From: an uncultured Candidatus Melainabacteria bacterium
GTDB lineage: Bacteria > Cyanobacteriota > Vampirovibrionia > Gastranaerophilales > Gastranaerophilaceae
Assembly: GCA_934693215.1 (NCBI GenBank)
Contig: CAKUVB010000065.1
Coordinates: forward strand, 1-8,652
Length of the DNA: 8,652 bases
Reading direction: 5' to 3'
Both the position numbers and the translations under genes were made by a program. Numbering within the stretch: the first letter of the stretch is position 1; each line of letters begins with the position of its first letter. Shown here piece by piece: positions 1 through 6,582 of the stretch. The notes beneath the pieces were generated by a model. The model was given only the letters and a program-made list of their open reading frames with translations, was not told the origin of the DNA and did no database searches.

Positions 1-305
1 TCTCTACATTAGAAGAAGGGATTAAATGTGCCGAATTGGGAGTAGACATTTTGTCTACAACATTATCAGGTTACACAACACAATCGCCAATAGAAACAGA
101 TGGCCCTGATTTTAAACTTTTGGAATCACTTGTTAAAGAAACAGACAAACCGGTTATTCTTGAAGGTAGAATTTGGGAACCTGAACAAATAAACAAAGCT
201 TTTGAATTAGGGGCTCACGCAGTTGTAATAGGTTCAGCTATAACAAGGCCTCAATTAATTACAAAGCGTTTCATTACGAATATTGATGAAAAATTTAGAG
301 TATAA
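1..305 (+). CDS. nanE: N-acetylmannosamine-6-phosphate 2-epimerase, C-terminal part (cut by window start)
   Basis: The enzyme converts ManNAc-6-phosphate to GlcNAc-6-phosphate in the cytoplasm, in sialic acid and amino-sugar catabolism. The frame is open from base 3 to the TAA at 303-305, giving about 100 visible residues; the family is usually about 220-230 residues, so slightly more than half is missing upstream. Characteristic NanE blocks are present in order: DILSTTLSGYT, then GPDFKLLESL, then PVILEGRIWEPEQ, then LGAHAVVIGSAITRPQLITKRF. The Glu of the ILEGR block (codon 162-164) corresponds to the catalytic Glu of the family, and GSAITRP is the phosphate-binding loop of the TIM barrel. 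The TTG at 36 is only an internal codon, because the same frame continues upstream with family-like sequence. The next gene starts 2 nt after the stop, and a ROK kinase follows, which supports a nan-type operon. Identification is secure; the upstream extent is unknown. Confidence 0.95.
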   Translation, partial: STLEEGIKCAELGVDILSTTLSGYTTQSPIETDGPDFKLLESLVKETDKPVILEGRIWEPEQINKAFELGAHAVVIGSAITRPQLITKRFITNIDEKFRV

Positions 306-307
306 AA

Positions 308-502
308 ATGAGTGAAGATTTAATAGAAACAGAAGAACAAGAATACGAGGAACAAGAGGACGAACAGATTTATCCTAAGTTTGAATTGGATTCAGAAGGG
401 AATCCAATCAGAGATGCTCGTTTTTATCCGTTTGTTAGTCGTGTTATTTCTTCTGCGAATAAAACTATTGCATCAGATTATAAATATCAGCATTTTGAAT
501 AA
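308..502 (+). CDS. Small acidic hypothetical protein, 64 aa
   Basis: I do not recognise this protein. It begins 2 nt after the nanE stop and ends 12 nt before the kinase start, so it is embedded in the operon and probably translationally coupled to nanE; only a weak AGAG lies upstream of the ATG. The first third is strongly acidic (repeated Glu with Asp and Gln, about residues 3-20), and the rest is polar with aromatics (RFYPFVSRVISSANKT, residues 38-53). There is no signal peptide, membrane segment or cysteine. The acidic N-terminus suggests a flexible tail on a short ordered segment, possibly a partner of a neighbouring enzyme, but that is a guess. Its position in a continuous run with correct spacing on both sides is the main reason to accept it. 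Confidence 0.75.
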   Translation: MSEDLIETEEQEYEEQEDEQIYPKFELDSEGNPIRDARFYPFVSRVISSANKTIASDYKYQHFE

Positions 503-514
503 GGACGGGATAGA

Positions 515-1393
515 ATGAAAAAGGCACTAACTATTGATATTGGCGGAACAAAAATTTATTATACTGTAGTTGATGAAAAAGGTAAAATTATAGCGGAAGT
601 TGATAAATTTCAAACTCCAAAAGATTTAGACGGAATTAAAGAAATTATTCAAGGTGCAGTAAAAAAATACGAAAATTCTGTTCACACAATCGGTATTTCA
701 ACTGCCGGTGCTGTTAATAATGAAAATACCGGAGTTCTTGGTTCTACAGGGAATTTAGTTAAAGATTATCCTAGTTTGAATTTCCAAAAAATTAGTCGTT
801 TGCCTGTTTTTGTAGAAAACGATGCAAATTCTGCCGCTTGGGCTGAACACGAAATTGGAGCATCAAAAGGGTGTAAAACATCAGTTATGCTTACTTTAGG
901 TACTGGAGTAGGTGGTGGAATAATCATTGATAGCAAATTATTCAAAGGCAAATCTGGGGCAGCTGGAGAAATGCACTTTAAGATGTATCCTGACAAACGC
1001 AGAAAATGTACTTGTGGTGCTTATGATTGTTTTGAGGCTTATGCATCAGGTACAGGTTTGAAAAAAACTGCAGAAGAAATGACAGGAAATCCAAATGTTA
1101 CAACTTATGATGTTATTGAAGGTGTTGAAAAAGGCGACCCTCTTATGAAAGATATTTTATCTGTATGGCAAGGACATATTACTGCAGGTATTATCGGGTT
1201 GGCTAATTTATTTGACCCAGATTGTGTGGTATTGTCAGGTTCTATGGCACAGTTTGTTGATACAAAAGCTATAGAAGACGAAGTTAATAATGAAATTGTT
1301 ACAACACCTACATCAGTTAGACTCGCAACTGCCGGCAATTATTCCGGCATGATTGGTGCAGGACTTTTAGCTATAAGAGCTTTAGGGTATTAA
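515..1393 (+). CDS. nanK: ROK-family sugar kinase, probable N-acetylmannosamine kinase
   Basis: ROK kinases phosphorylate sugars with ATP; next to nanE the likely substrate is N-acetylmannosamine, feeding ManNAc-6-phosphate to the epimerase. The 292-residue length is normal for the family. An N-terminal phosphate-binding motif DIGGTK is at residues 8-13, the catalytic Asp is D103 in ENDAN (101-105), and the glycine-rich GTGVGGG is at 129-135. The zinc site is visible as H154 with C165, C167 and C172 in CTCGAYDC. The segment before the histidine reads GAAGEMHF where many ROK proteins have GEIGH, and the residue before the last cysteine is Asp rather than the common Gly, so it is a somewhat divergent member. 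The start has AAGGA at 501-505, 9 nt upstream. Glucokinase or another hexosamine kinase is the alternative; the family is certain, the substrate is inferred from context. Confidence 0.85.
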   Translation: MKKALTIDIGGTKIYYTVVDEKGKIIAEVDKFQTPKDLDGIKEIIQGAVKKYENSVHTIGISTAGAVNNENTGVLGSTGNLVKDYPSLNFQKISRLPVFVENDANSAAWAEHEIGASKGCKTSVMLTLGTGVGGGIIIDSKLFKGKSGAAGEMHFKMYPDKRRKCTCGAYDCFEAYASGTGLKKTAEEMTGNPNVTTYDVIEGVEKGDPLMKDILSVWQGHITAGIIGLANLFDPDCVVLSGSMAQFVDTKAIEDEVNNEIVTTPTSVRLATAGNYSGMIGAGLLAIRALGY

Positions 1394-1395
1394 TT

Positions 1396-1611
1396 ATGGG
1401 CAAAGCCAAAAAACGTAGTCTTGCTTTAGGAATTTATAATAAACTTTCTAACATCACACGTGAAGAAGCCGTCAATCAAATTGTCAAAAATATTAATGAA
1501 AAACAAGAAGCAATTGAATTAATAACCCTTTTTGGAATAACGGCTGAAGAACTTCTTGAGGCGGGTGCATCTTATGAAGATGTTGTTTCATTCGGGGGAA
1601 TAATTAAGTGA
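1396..1611 (+). CDS. Hypothetical protein, 71 aa
   Basis: I do not recognise this family. The ATG lies 2 nt after the kinase stop with AGGG (1384-1387) as a ribosome-binding site, and the stop overlaps the GTG start of the next gene by 4 nt (GTGA), so it is firmly inside the operon and coupled at both ends. The N-terminus is basic (GKAKKRS), followed by predicted helices (about residues 10-35 and 36-58) rich in Glu, Ile and Leu, with a segment ITAEELLEAGASYEDVV (about 48-64). There is no membrane segment or cysteine. It looks like a small soluble helical protein. No function can be assigned. Confidence 0.8.
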   Translation: MGKAKKRSLALGIYNKLSNITREEAVNQIVKNINEKQEAIELITLFGITAEELLEAGASYEDVVSFGGIIK

Positions 1612-2570
1612 TAAAACCCTTAATAATGATTACAAGAGCTTATGCTCTGCCAATGTCGATTTTTTCGTGGTTAGTTGCATTTGCTTATGGGCTATCACAA
1701 TCAGGCAATATAATATACGGCATTATTGCACTTTTTGGTATTTGTTTTGCTCATTTAGGTGCAAATATGTTTGATGATTATATTGATTACAACACTCTTA
1801 AACGTGTTGATGAAAACGGTAATGTTTTTTTGATAAATGCTCAACAAGGTAAATGTGAATATCTTTTAAACAAAACTATTACACCAAACCAATTGTTGTT
1901 ATTCTCTCTTTTATGTTTTGGATTAGCAGTTTGTATAGGGATATTTTTCATTTCAAAAATAGGGATTTCTATATTTATCATTATGCTATTGAGTGGTTTA
2001 GCTGGAATTTTGTATCCAATAGCCGGAAAATTTAGACTTTGTGAAACATTAATTGCTCTAATATATGGCCCACTTCTTTTTGGTGGAGTTAGTTGTGTTA
2101 TGAATGGAGTATATGACTGGAAAACATTAATCGTTTGTTTGCCTACAATGTTGTTAACAGTAAATCTTTTATATACTGATACAATGCTGGATTATGACTT
2201 GGACAAATCAGAGAATAAAAAAACTGTAGCCAATATGTTTTCTCGCAAAAACAGTTTAAATTGTCACAAATTATTACTTATACTTGTTTATTTGTCATTG
2301 TTTCTGGTATATTTAAGTATAAATACTATCGGAATCTTTATAACATTAATAACAATTCCAATGGCAATCAATTTAATTTCGTCAATGAAGTTATATATTG
2401 ATGACAAAACAAAATTGCCAAAGAGAAAATTTTATGAAGGTCCAATGGAAATTTGGGATATTATTTTAAACGAAGGCTCAGCGAGTTTTATGATTAGAAT
2501 GTATCAGGCAAGAAATTTGATGATATTCTTCTCAATAATATATTCAACAACATTAATTTTAGGATATTAA
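1608..2570 (+). CDS. UbiA-family membrane prenyltransferase
   Basis: UbiA-type enzymes move a prenyl or polyprenyl group from its diphosphate to an acceptor (quinone precursors, haem, chlorophyll, lipids) within the membrane. The 320-residue protein is mostly hydrophobic, with about eight or nine membrane segments (roughly 15-30, 35-55, 97-117, 119-140, 147-165, 172-190, 222-240, 241-260, 302-319). The two Asp-rich metal/diphosphate motifs are present: N53, D56, D57 and D60 in NMFDDYIDY, and D191, D195, D197 and D199 in DTMLDYDLDKSENKKT. The first motif resembles the NDYxDY form of MenA-like members, with Asp in place of the usual first Asn. The GTG start at 1608 has GGGGGA (1594-1599) upstream and overlaps the preceding gene by 4 nt. 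The acceptor cannot be read from sequence; a quinone-type role is one option, though no menaquinone genes are nearby. Confidence 0.85.
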   Translation: MIKPLIMITRAYALPMSIFSWLVAFAYGLSQSGNIIYGIIALFGICFAHLGANMFDDYIDYNTLKRVDENGNVFLINAQQGKCEYLLNKTITPNQLLLFSLLCFGLAVCIGIFFISKIGISIFIIMLLSGLAGILYPIAGKFRLCETLIALIYGPLLFGGVSCVMNGVYDWKTLIVCLPTMLLTVNLLYTDTMLDYDLDKSENKKTVANMFSRKNSLNCHKLLLILVYLSLFLVYLSINTIGIFITLITIPMAINLISSMKLYIDDKTKLPKRKFYEGPMEIWDIILNEGSASFMIRMYQARNLMIFFSIIYSTTLILGY

Positions 2571-2585
2571 GGGATATACATAACA

Positions 2586-2750
2586 ATGAAAAACGAAACA
2601 GGAAAAAGCAGAGTATTTGATATAAAAACATCTATGCATGCCGGTTATATGTATGATATGCCTATAATACGTAAAACCCTAAAAAGTTATACAACTATGT
2701 TGACAAATTCCATGGTTCTGAATATTTCTAATGACAAAATTGTAGAATAG
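2586..2750 (+). CDS. Possible small protein, 54 aa
   Basis: An ATG-to-TAG frame of 54 codons follows the prenyltransferase stop by 15 nt, on the same strand. A GGG (2571-2573) lies about 12 nt upstream of the ATG, slightly far for a ribosome-binding site. The product is polar and basic at the N-terminus (MKNETGKSRVFDIKTS), with several Met and Tyr residues (HAGYMYDMPIIRKT) and no membrane segment or cysteine. I do not recognise it. It is accepted because it lies between the operon and its terminator and the space holds nothing else; it could be chance in AT-rich DNA. Confidence 0.45.
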   Translation: MKNETGKSRVFDIKTSMHAGYMYDMPIIRKTLKSYTTMLTNSMVLNISNDKIVE

Positions 2751-2795
2751 ATTTTGTATTATTTAGATTTAGGTTTTGTGTGCAAAATAGTTAAT

Positions 2796-2850
2796 AAAAA
2801 ACGAGGTTTAACAAAAACTCGTTAGTTATTTGTCATACCTCGTTTTATTT
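2796..2850. terminator. Bidirectional intrinsic terminator between convergent genes
   Basis: AAAACGAGGT at 2798-2807 is perfectly complementary to ACCTCGTTTT at 2837-2846, a 10-bp stem closed by a 29-nt loop. Read on either strand, the stem is followed by a T-rich run, so it can end both the + strand operon and the minus-strand glyS transcript, whose stop lies just beyond. Within the loop, CTCGTT (2818-2823) can pair instead with AACGAG (2800-2805), giving a shorter competing hairpin. Confidence 0.75.
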
Positions 2851-2871
2851 ATAATAAAATCAAAATTTAAT

Positions 2872-4869
2872 TTACACTCTCAAAGCAGAAAAATCTGCAA
2901 GTCTTTCATAATTCTTCTTCAAGATTGTAAGAAGTGCAATTCTGTTATTTTTGATATTTTCATCTTTATCCATAACAAGCACTTTATCAAAGAAATTATC
3001 TATTTGTGCATTCAATCCGATTAATTGCTTGATATAATTATCATAATCAGTTGTGAAAGTAATTTCTTTTACACATTCATAGAGTTTCTTTTCAGCATCA
3101 TCAACAAATAAATCTTCATTTACTTTGTCAAAAGATGAATCTTTCAAAATTCTAATAATTCTGTTTGCGTTTTCTATTGTCATTGGACTATCTAAGTTTG
3201 CAATAACATTAATTCTTGCAATATAATCTGACAAATCTTCAAGTGGATTTTTCACTAAACCACTTTCAAGAACTTCTTTTTTATAAGTTTCGCCTAAGAA
3301 TATTACAAGTCTTTGGATAAAGAATTCTTCGACATCTTTTTGACAATCAGCTTGAACTGGTAAAAGTTCGATTGTTGAGTTGATAAGCTCAGAAATATTT
3401 ATATTTAAGTTGTTCTCTATAATCGTTTTGATAATACCAAGAGCCGCACGTCTAACACCAAGCGGATCAGAAGAACCTGTAGGTTTTTTACCTGATGCAA
3501 ATACTGCACAAATGGTATCTAGCTTATCAGCAATACCAACAATTTGACCTTCTTTGGATTTAGCAAGCTCACTATCTGCATTTAGAGGGAAATAATGTTC
3601 TTTTATACCTTCTACAACACCTTCTGCTTCGCCATTAAGCTTAGCATAGTCAGAACCGATATAACCCTGCAATTCAGTAAACTCAAATACCAAATTTGTT
3701 GCTAAATCAGCTTTGCAAAGGTATGCTGTTCTGATAATTGTTTCAAGGTTTTCGATATTCAAACTTTCTGCAATTTGTTTTGAAAGCTTGATAATTCTTT
3801 GAGTTTTATCATAAACAGAACCCATACCTTTTTGGAATGTCATACCCTTTAAGTTTTCTACATAATCTTCAAGTGGTTTTTTTGTATCATTTTTAACAAA
3901 GAATACAGCATCATCAAGTCTTGCTTTGATAACTCTTAAATTACCAGCTCTAATATTTGAGAAATCATCACCGATATAGTTTGCAATAGTAATAAATTTA
4001 TTTGTTAGTTTTCCATCTTTGAAAAGTGCAAAATATCTTTGATGAGATTCCATAACTGTAATCGTAACTTCATCAGGAATTGTAAGAAATTCTTCATCGA
4101 AATTGCAAACTACAGCTACCGGCCATTCACAAATATATGTTACTTCTTCTAACAAATCAGCAGATATTCTTGTTGTTGCACCGATTTTTTCAGATTCTTG
4201 TTTTGCAAGTTTGACAATTTTTTCTTGACGTTCTTTTTGGTCAACAATAACGTATGCTTTTCTCAATTCGTCTTTGTAATCATCTATGTTTTTAATTTCT
4301 ACAGGTTCTGTATATGAACGATGTCCACGAGAAAATCTTGAAGATTTAATATCTAGAATTTGTACCGGAAGTTCTTCATTATTGTATATTGATACAATCC
4401 ATCTTATAGGACGTGAGAATTTTTCATCATGCGTACTCCATCTCATAAAATGAGAACCTTGAAGTTTTAGAATAAGATTAGGTATTTTTTCAGGTAAAAG
4501 TTCTTTTGTAGATTTACCTTTATTAAAAACTTTTGCGTAAACATAATCACCTTCGACATAAAGGTCTTTCGGATTTATATTGTTTTTCTTAGCAAAACCT
4601 TCACCAGCTTTTGATAAGTTTCCATTTTCATCATAAGCAATTTTTTTGATAGGCCCTTTAAAAACTTTTTCTGAATCAGGTTGTGCATCAGCAAGTCCAT
4701 CAAGTATTATAGCAAGCCTTCTAGGTGTTGCCATAACATTTATGTTTTCAAACCCGATATTATTTTCGTTTAAAAATTTACCAAAACTATCTTTTAATTG
4801 TTTAATAGCAGATGGTATAAACTTGTATGGTAGTTCTTCTACTCCGATTTCTAATAAATATTTACTCAT
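2872..4869 (-). CDS. glyS: Glycyl-tRNA synthetase, beta subunit
   Basis: This is the beta subunit of the bacterial alpha2beta2 glycyl-tRNA synthetase, which charges tRNA-Gly; the beta chain mainly recognises the tRNA, while the alpha chain (glyQ) makes glycyl-adenylate. The 665 residues fit the family (about 690). Family blocks are LLEIGVEELP (5-14), the ATPRRLA region (48-54), ESHQRYF (274-280), LRVIKARLDDAVFF (311-324), the HD-like region with LATNLVFEFTELQG (389-402) and DPLGVRRAALGI (468-479). The C-terminal 150 or so residues match the position of the DALR-like anticodon-binding domain. The ATG at 4867-4869 has GAGG about 8 nt upstream. glyQ is not adjacent, unlike the glyQS pairs of many bacteria. 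The predicted leader is only about 20 nt, so there is no T-box. Identification is secure. Confidence 0.97.
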   Translation of the reverse strand: MSKYLLEIGVEELPYKFIPSAIKQLKDSFGKFLNENNIGFENINVMATPRRLAIILDGLADAQPDSEKVFKGPIKKIAYDENGNLSKAGEGFAKKNNINPKDLYVEGDYVYAKVFNKGKSTKELLPEKIPNLILKLQGSHFMRWSTHDEKFSRPIRWIVSIYNNEELPVQILDIKSSRFSRGHRSYTEPVEIKNIDDYKDELRKAYVIVDQKERQEKIVKLAKQESEKIGATTRISADLLEEVTYICEWPVAVVCNFDEEFLTIPDEVTITVMESHQRYFALFKDGKLTNKFITIANYIGDDFSNIRAGNLRVIKARLDDAVFFVKNDTKKPLEDYVENLKGMTFQKGMGSVYDKTQRIIKLSKQIAESLNIENLETIIRTAYLCKADLATNLVFEFTELQGYIGSDYAKLNGEAEGVVEGIKEHYFPLNADSELAKSKEGQIVGIADKLDTICAVFASGKKPTGSSDPLGVRRAALGIIKTIIENNLNINISELINSTIELLPVQADCQKDVEEFFIQRLVIFLGETYKKEVLESGLVKNPLEDLSDYIARINVIANLDSPMTIENANRIIRILKDSSFDKVNEDLFVDDAEKKLYECVKEITFTTDYDNYIKQLIGLNAQIDNFFDKVLVMDKDENIKNNRIALLTILKKNYERLADFSALRV

Positions 4870-4895
4870 TCTTAAAACCTCATTATTATAAATCT

Positions 4896-4925
4896 ATTAT
4901 ACATGAAAAAAGTTTCCTGTACGAA
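4896..4925 (-). promoter_or_regulatory. Predicted glyS promoter
   Basis: On the minus strand a perfect TATAAT (4896-4901) lies 26 nt upstream of the glyS ATG. A weak -35 candidate, TTCGTA (4920-4925), matches TTGACA at three positions with an 18-nt spacer. The implied transcript start is near 4889, giving a very short leader. Confidence 0.55.
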
Positions 4926-4965
4926 ATTCAATAATAATTATTAGACGAACTTCTTTAAGCTTTTA

Positions 4966-4974
4966 TGATACAAT
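4966..4974 (+). promoter_or_regulatory. Extended -10 promoter for the riboswitch and radical SAM gene
   Basis: TG (4966-4967), one base, then TACAAT (4969-4974) make an exact extended -10 element. No good -35 is seen at the usual distance, which is acceptable for extended -10 promoters. The implied start near 4981 coincides with the first base of GTTAAG, the 5' strand of the riboswitch closing stem. Confidence 0.55.
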
Positions 4975-4978
4975 TTTT

Positions 4979-5110
4979 TTGTTAAGGAAAGATAGGTGCA
5001 AATCCTTCGCTGGTCCGCAACCGTAACAGTCGGAATGCTTAACAAATTAACGCAGAAAAATCTTCTTTTTATAACAATAGATTTTTTTTAAAACTTACGT
5101 GACTAAGGAG
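4979..5110 (+). ncRNA. Cobalamin (B12) riboswitch with expression platform
   Basis: Aptamer signatures occur in the right order: AAGGAA (4985-4990), AGGTGCAAATCC (about 4994-5005), GCTGGTCCGCAACCGTAA (about 5009-5026) and the B12-box-like AGTCGGAATGCTTAAC (about 5029-5043). TTGTTAAG (4979-4986) and CTTAACAA (5038-5045) form a perfect 8-bp closing stem. The aptamer is compact: the peripheral arms usually found between the GTAA and AGTC blocks are missing, as in the short variant cobalamin riboswitches. Downstream, AAAAATCT (5056-5063) can pair with AGATTTTT (5079-5086) ahead of more T's, a weak terminator-like hairpin, and AAGGAG (5105-5110) is the ribosome-binding site. B12 excess should lower expression of the next gene; whether control is at transcription or translation is not clear. 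Confidence 0.85.
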
Positions 5111-5115
5111 TAATG

Positions 5116-6501
5116 ATGAAAAATTTTAAAAGTATTTTTATACACACACCACAATTAACCTTAAATTCAGAGGGTAGTGTTTGTTCCAGTATTAATTTCT
5201 CTGCAATGGGTTTGTATTCTATAGTAAATGAACTTAATAAAACCGGATTTCCTACTAAAATTATTCATTTAGGAATAGAAAAATACTTAGATAAAAATTT
5301 TTTATTGAGTGATTATATCAGACAAAATAATATCAAATTCGTTGCATTTTCTCTACATTGGCACCCACAATCTTTTGACGTAATAGAAACAGCAAAATAT
5401 ATCAAGTCAAAAAATCCTGACGTTTTCTTATCTCTTGGTGGATTTACTGCATCATATTTTGCAGAAGAAATTATGAAAAAATTTCCTTTTATAGATGCTA
5501 TAATCAAAGGTGAGGGCGAACTTCCTACGGTTGAACTTGTTAAGGCAATTTCTTCAAATCAACATTTGAAAATAGTTCCCAATTTGATATGGCGAAATTG
5601 TAATGAAATAGTTGTTAATAAAAATACATTTATCGCATCAAATAATGACCTTAATAGTTATGAATTTTTTAAAACTGATTATATGAAAAATTTTGAAAGC
5701 TATTCAAAAATCCCATTTTATATGGAATATTCAAAACCTAATCAGTTAAACAATCCAATGACAACACAGGGTGTATGCTTAGGTCGTGGTTGTACCGGAA
5801 ATTGTACATGGTGTGGTGGAGGGTGCAAAGCTATTAAACTTGTGACCGGTAGAAACTTTGTATCGTATAGAAACACTAATAATGTAATTGCAGAGATAAA
5901 AACGTTGCAAAAAGAACATAATATCGAACGATTTTTATTTTCTTTTGACCCAAACCCTAATGATAGAAAATTTTTGTACGAATTATTTTTAAAAATTATA
6001 GACGAGTTTAAAGGTGAATTAAAAGCAACTTTTTCCTTTTTTGGATTACCTGATAAAAAGATTTTGGACTTGTTTAAACAAGCTTTTTCAGATGATTCTG
6101 TTGCAATAATAAGTCCTGAATTTTATAACGAAAACTTGCGTAAAAAACATAAATCCTTTTATTTTAGTAACAAAGAATTTGAAAATATTCTTGAATACAT
6201 GGAGAAATTAAAAATTCATTCTGAGATTTATTTTGCAATAATACCTAATGTACCTCAAGAGGAAAATACTAAATCCGAAGAATACGCAAAACATTTACAA
6301 AATACATATAAGATGATTAATAAATATTATATTATTCCTATTATTTATGAGCCTGCATCTCCTTGGACACTTAACCCTAAAGAATTTGGATTAGATATTA
6401 AACCAAAGATTTTCGAGGATTATTATAACGACACAAAAAATATTCGAGAATCTTTCGAAAATAGAGAAGTATTCACTGAAAAAGATTTGTATGTTGTTTA
6501 A
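5116..6501 (+). CDS. B12-binding domain radical SAM protein, substrate unknown
   Basis: Enzymes of this class bind cobalamin at the N-terminus and a 4Fe-4S cluster with S-adenosylmethionine in the next domain, often to methylate unactivated carbon or rearrange a substrate. Numbered from the ATG at 5113, residues about 7-145 look like the B12-binding Rossmann fold: FVAFSLHWHPQSFDVIETAK (76-95), LSLGG (106-110) and IKGEGELP (131-138). The cobalamin-ligating His of DxHxxG is not apparent, which is common in this class. The radical SAM motif CxxxCxxC is C227, C231, C234 with W233 before the last Cys; C222 and C238 flank it. The rest (about 250-462) fits the radical SAM barrel and a C-terminal extension. 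ATG 5116 is preferred because AAGGAG (5105-5110) lies 5 nt upstream, against 2 nt for ATG 5113. It is monocistronic behind a cobalamin riboswitch. The substrate is unknown. Confidence 0.88.
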   Translation: MKNFKSIFIHTPQLTLNSEGSVCSSINFSAMGLYSIVNELNKTGFPTKIIHLGIEKYLDKNFLLSDYIRQNNIKFVAFSLHWHPQSFDVIETAKYIKSKNPDVFLSLGGFTASYFAEEIMKKFPFIDAIIKGEGELPTVELVKAISSNQHLKIVPNLIWRNCNEIVVNKNTFIASNNDLNSYEFFKTDYMKNFESYSKIPFYMEYSKPNQLNNPMTTQGVCLGRGCTGNCTWCGGGCKAIKLVTGRNFVSYRNTNNVIAEIKTLQKEHNIERFLFSFDPNPNDRKFLYELFLKIIDEFKGELKATFSFFGLPDKKILDLFKQAFSDDSVAIISPEFYNENLRKKHKSFYFSNKEFENILEYMEKLKIHSEIYFAIIPNVPQEENTKSEEYAKHLQNTYKMINKYYIIPIIYEPASPWTLNPKEFGLDIKPKIFEDYYNDTKNIRESFENREVFTEKDLYVV

Positions 6502-6520
6502 AAATAGAAACAACTTTTAA
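6493..6520 (+). terminator. Intrinsic terminator of the radical SAM gene
   Basis: GTTGTTT (6493-6499) and AAACAAC (6508-6514) form a 7-bp stem with an 8-nt loop, followed directly by TTTT and further A/T. The stem begins inside the last codons, so the stop codon lies at its loop edge. It supports a single-gene transcript. Confidence 0.6.
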
Positions 6521-6582
6521 AATTTTTATCTTTATTGTCTTTATGAATAAATAAAATGCTAGTAATCTTATATAAACAATTC

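Noticed and set aside
36..305. A complete 89-residue protein starting at TTG 36
   Set aside because: The same frame is open to the left edge and continues with NanE-like sequence, so the gene is truncated by the window.
766..1338. Minus-strand frames opposite the ROK kinase (766-996 and 1105-1338)
   Set aside because: They lie antisense to a conserved enzyme with all its motifs and have no upstream signals.
4646..4891. Plus-strand frame opposite the glyS N-terminus
   Set aside because: It is a shadow of the conserved synthetase and overlaps the glyS promoter.
4870..4980. T-box leader for glyS
   Set aside because: The predicted transcript start is only about 20 nt before the start codon, leaving no room for a T-box; the structured RNA here is on the other strand and is cobalamin-type.
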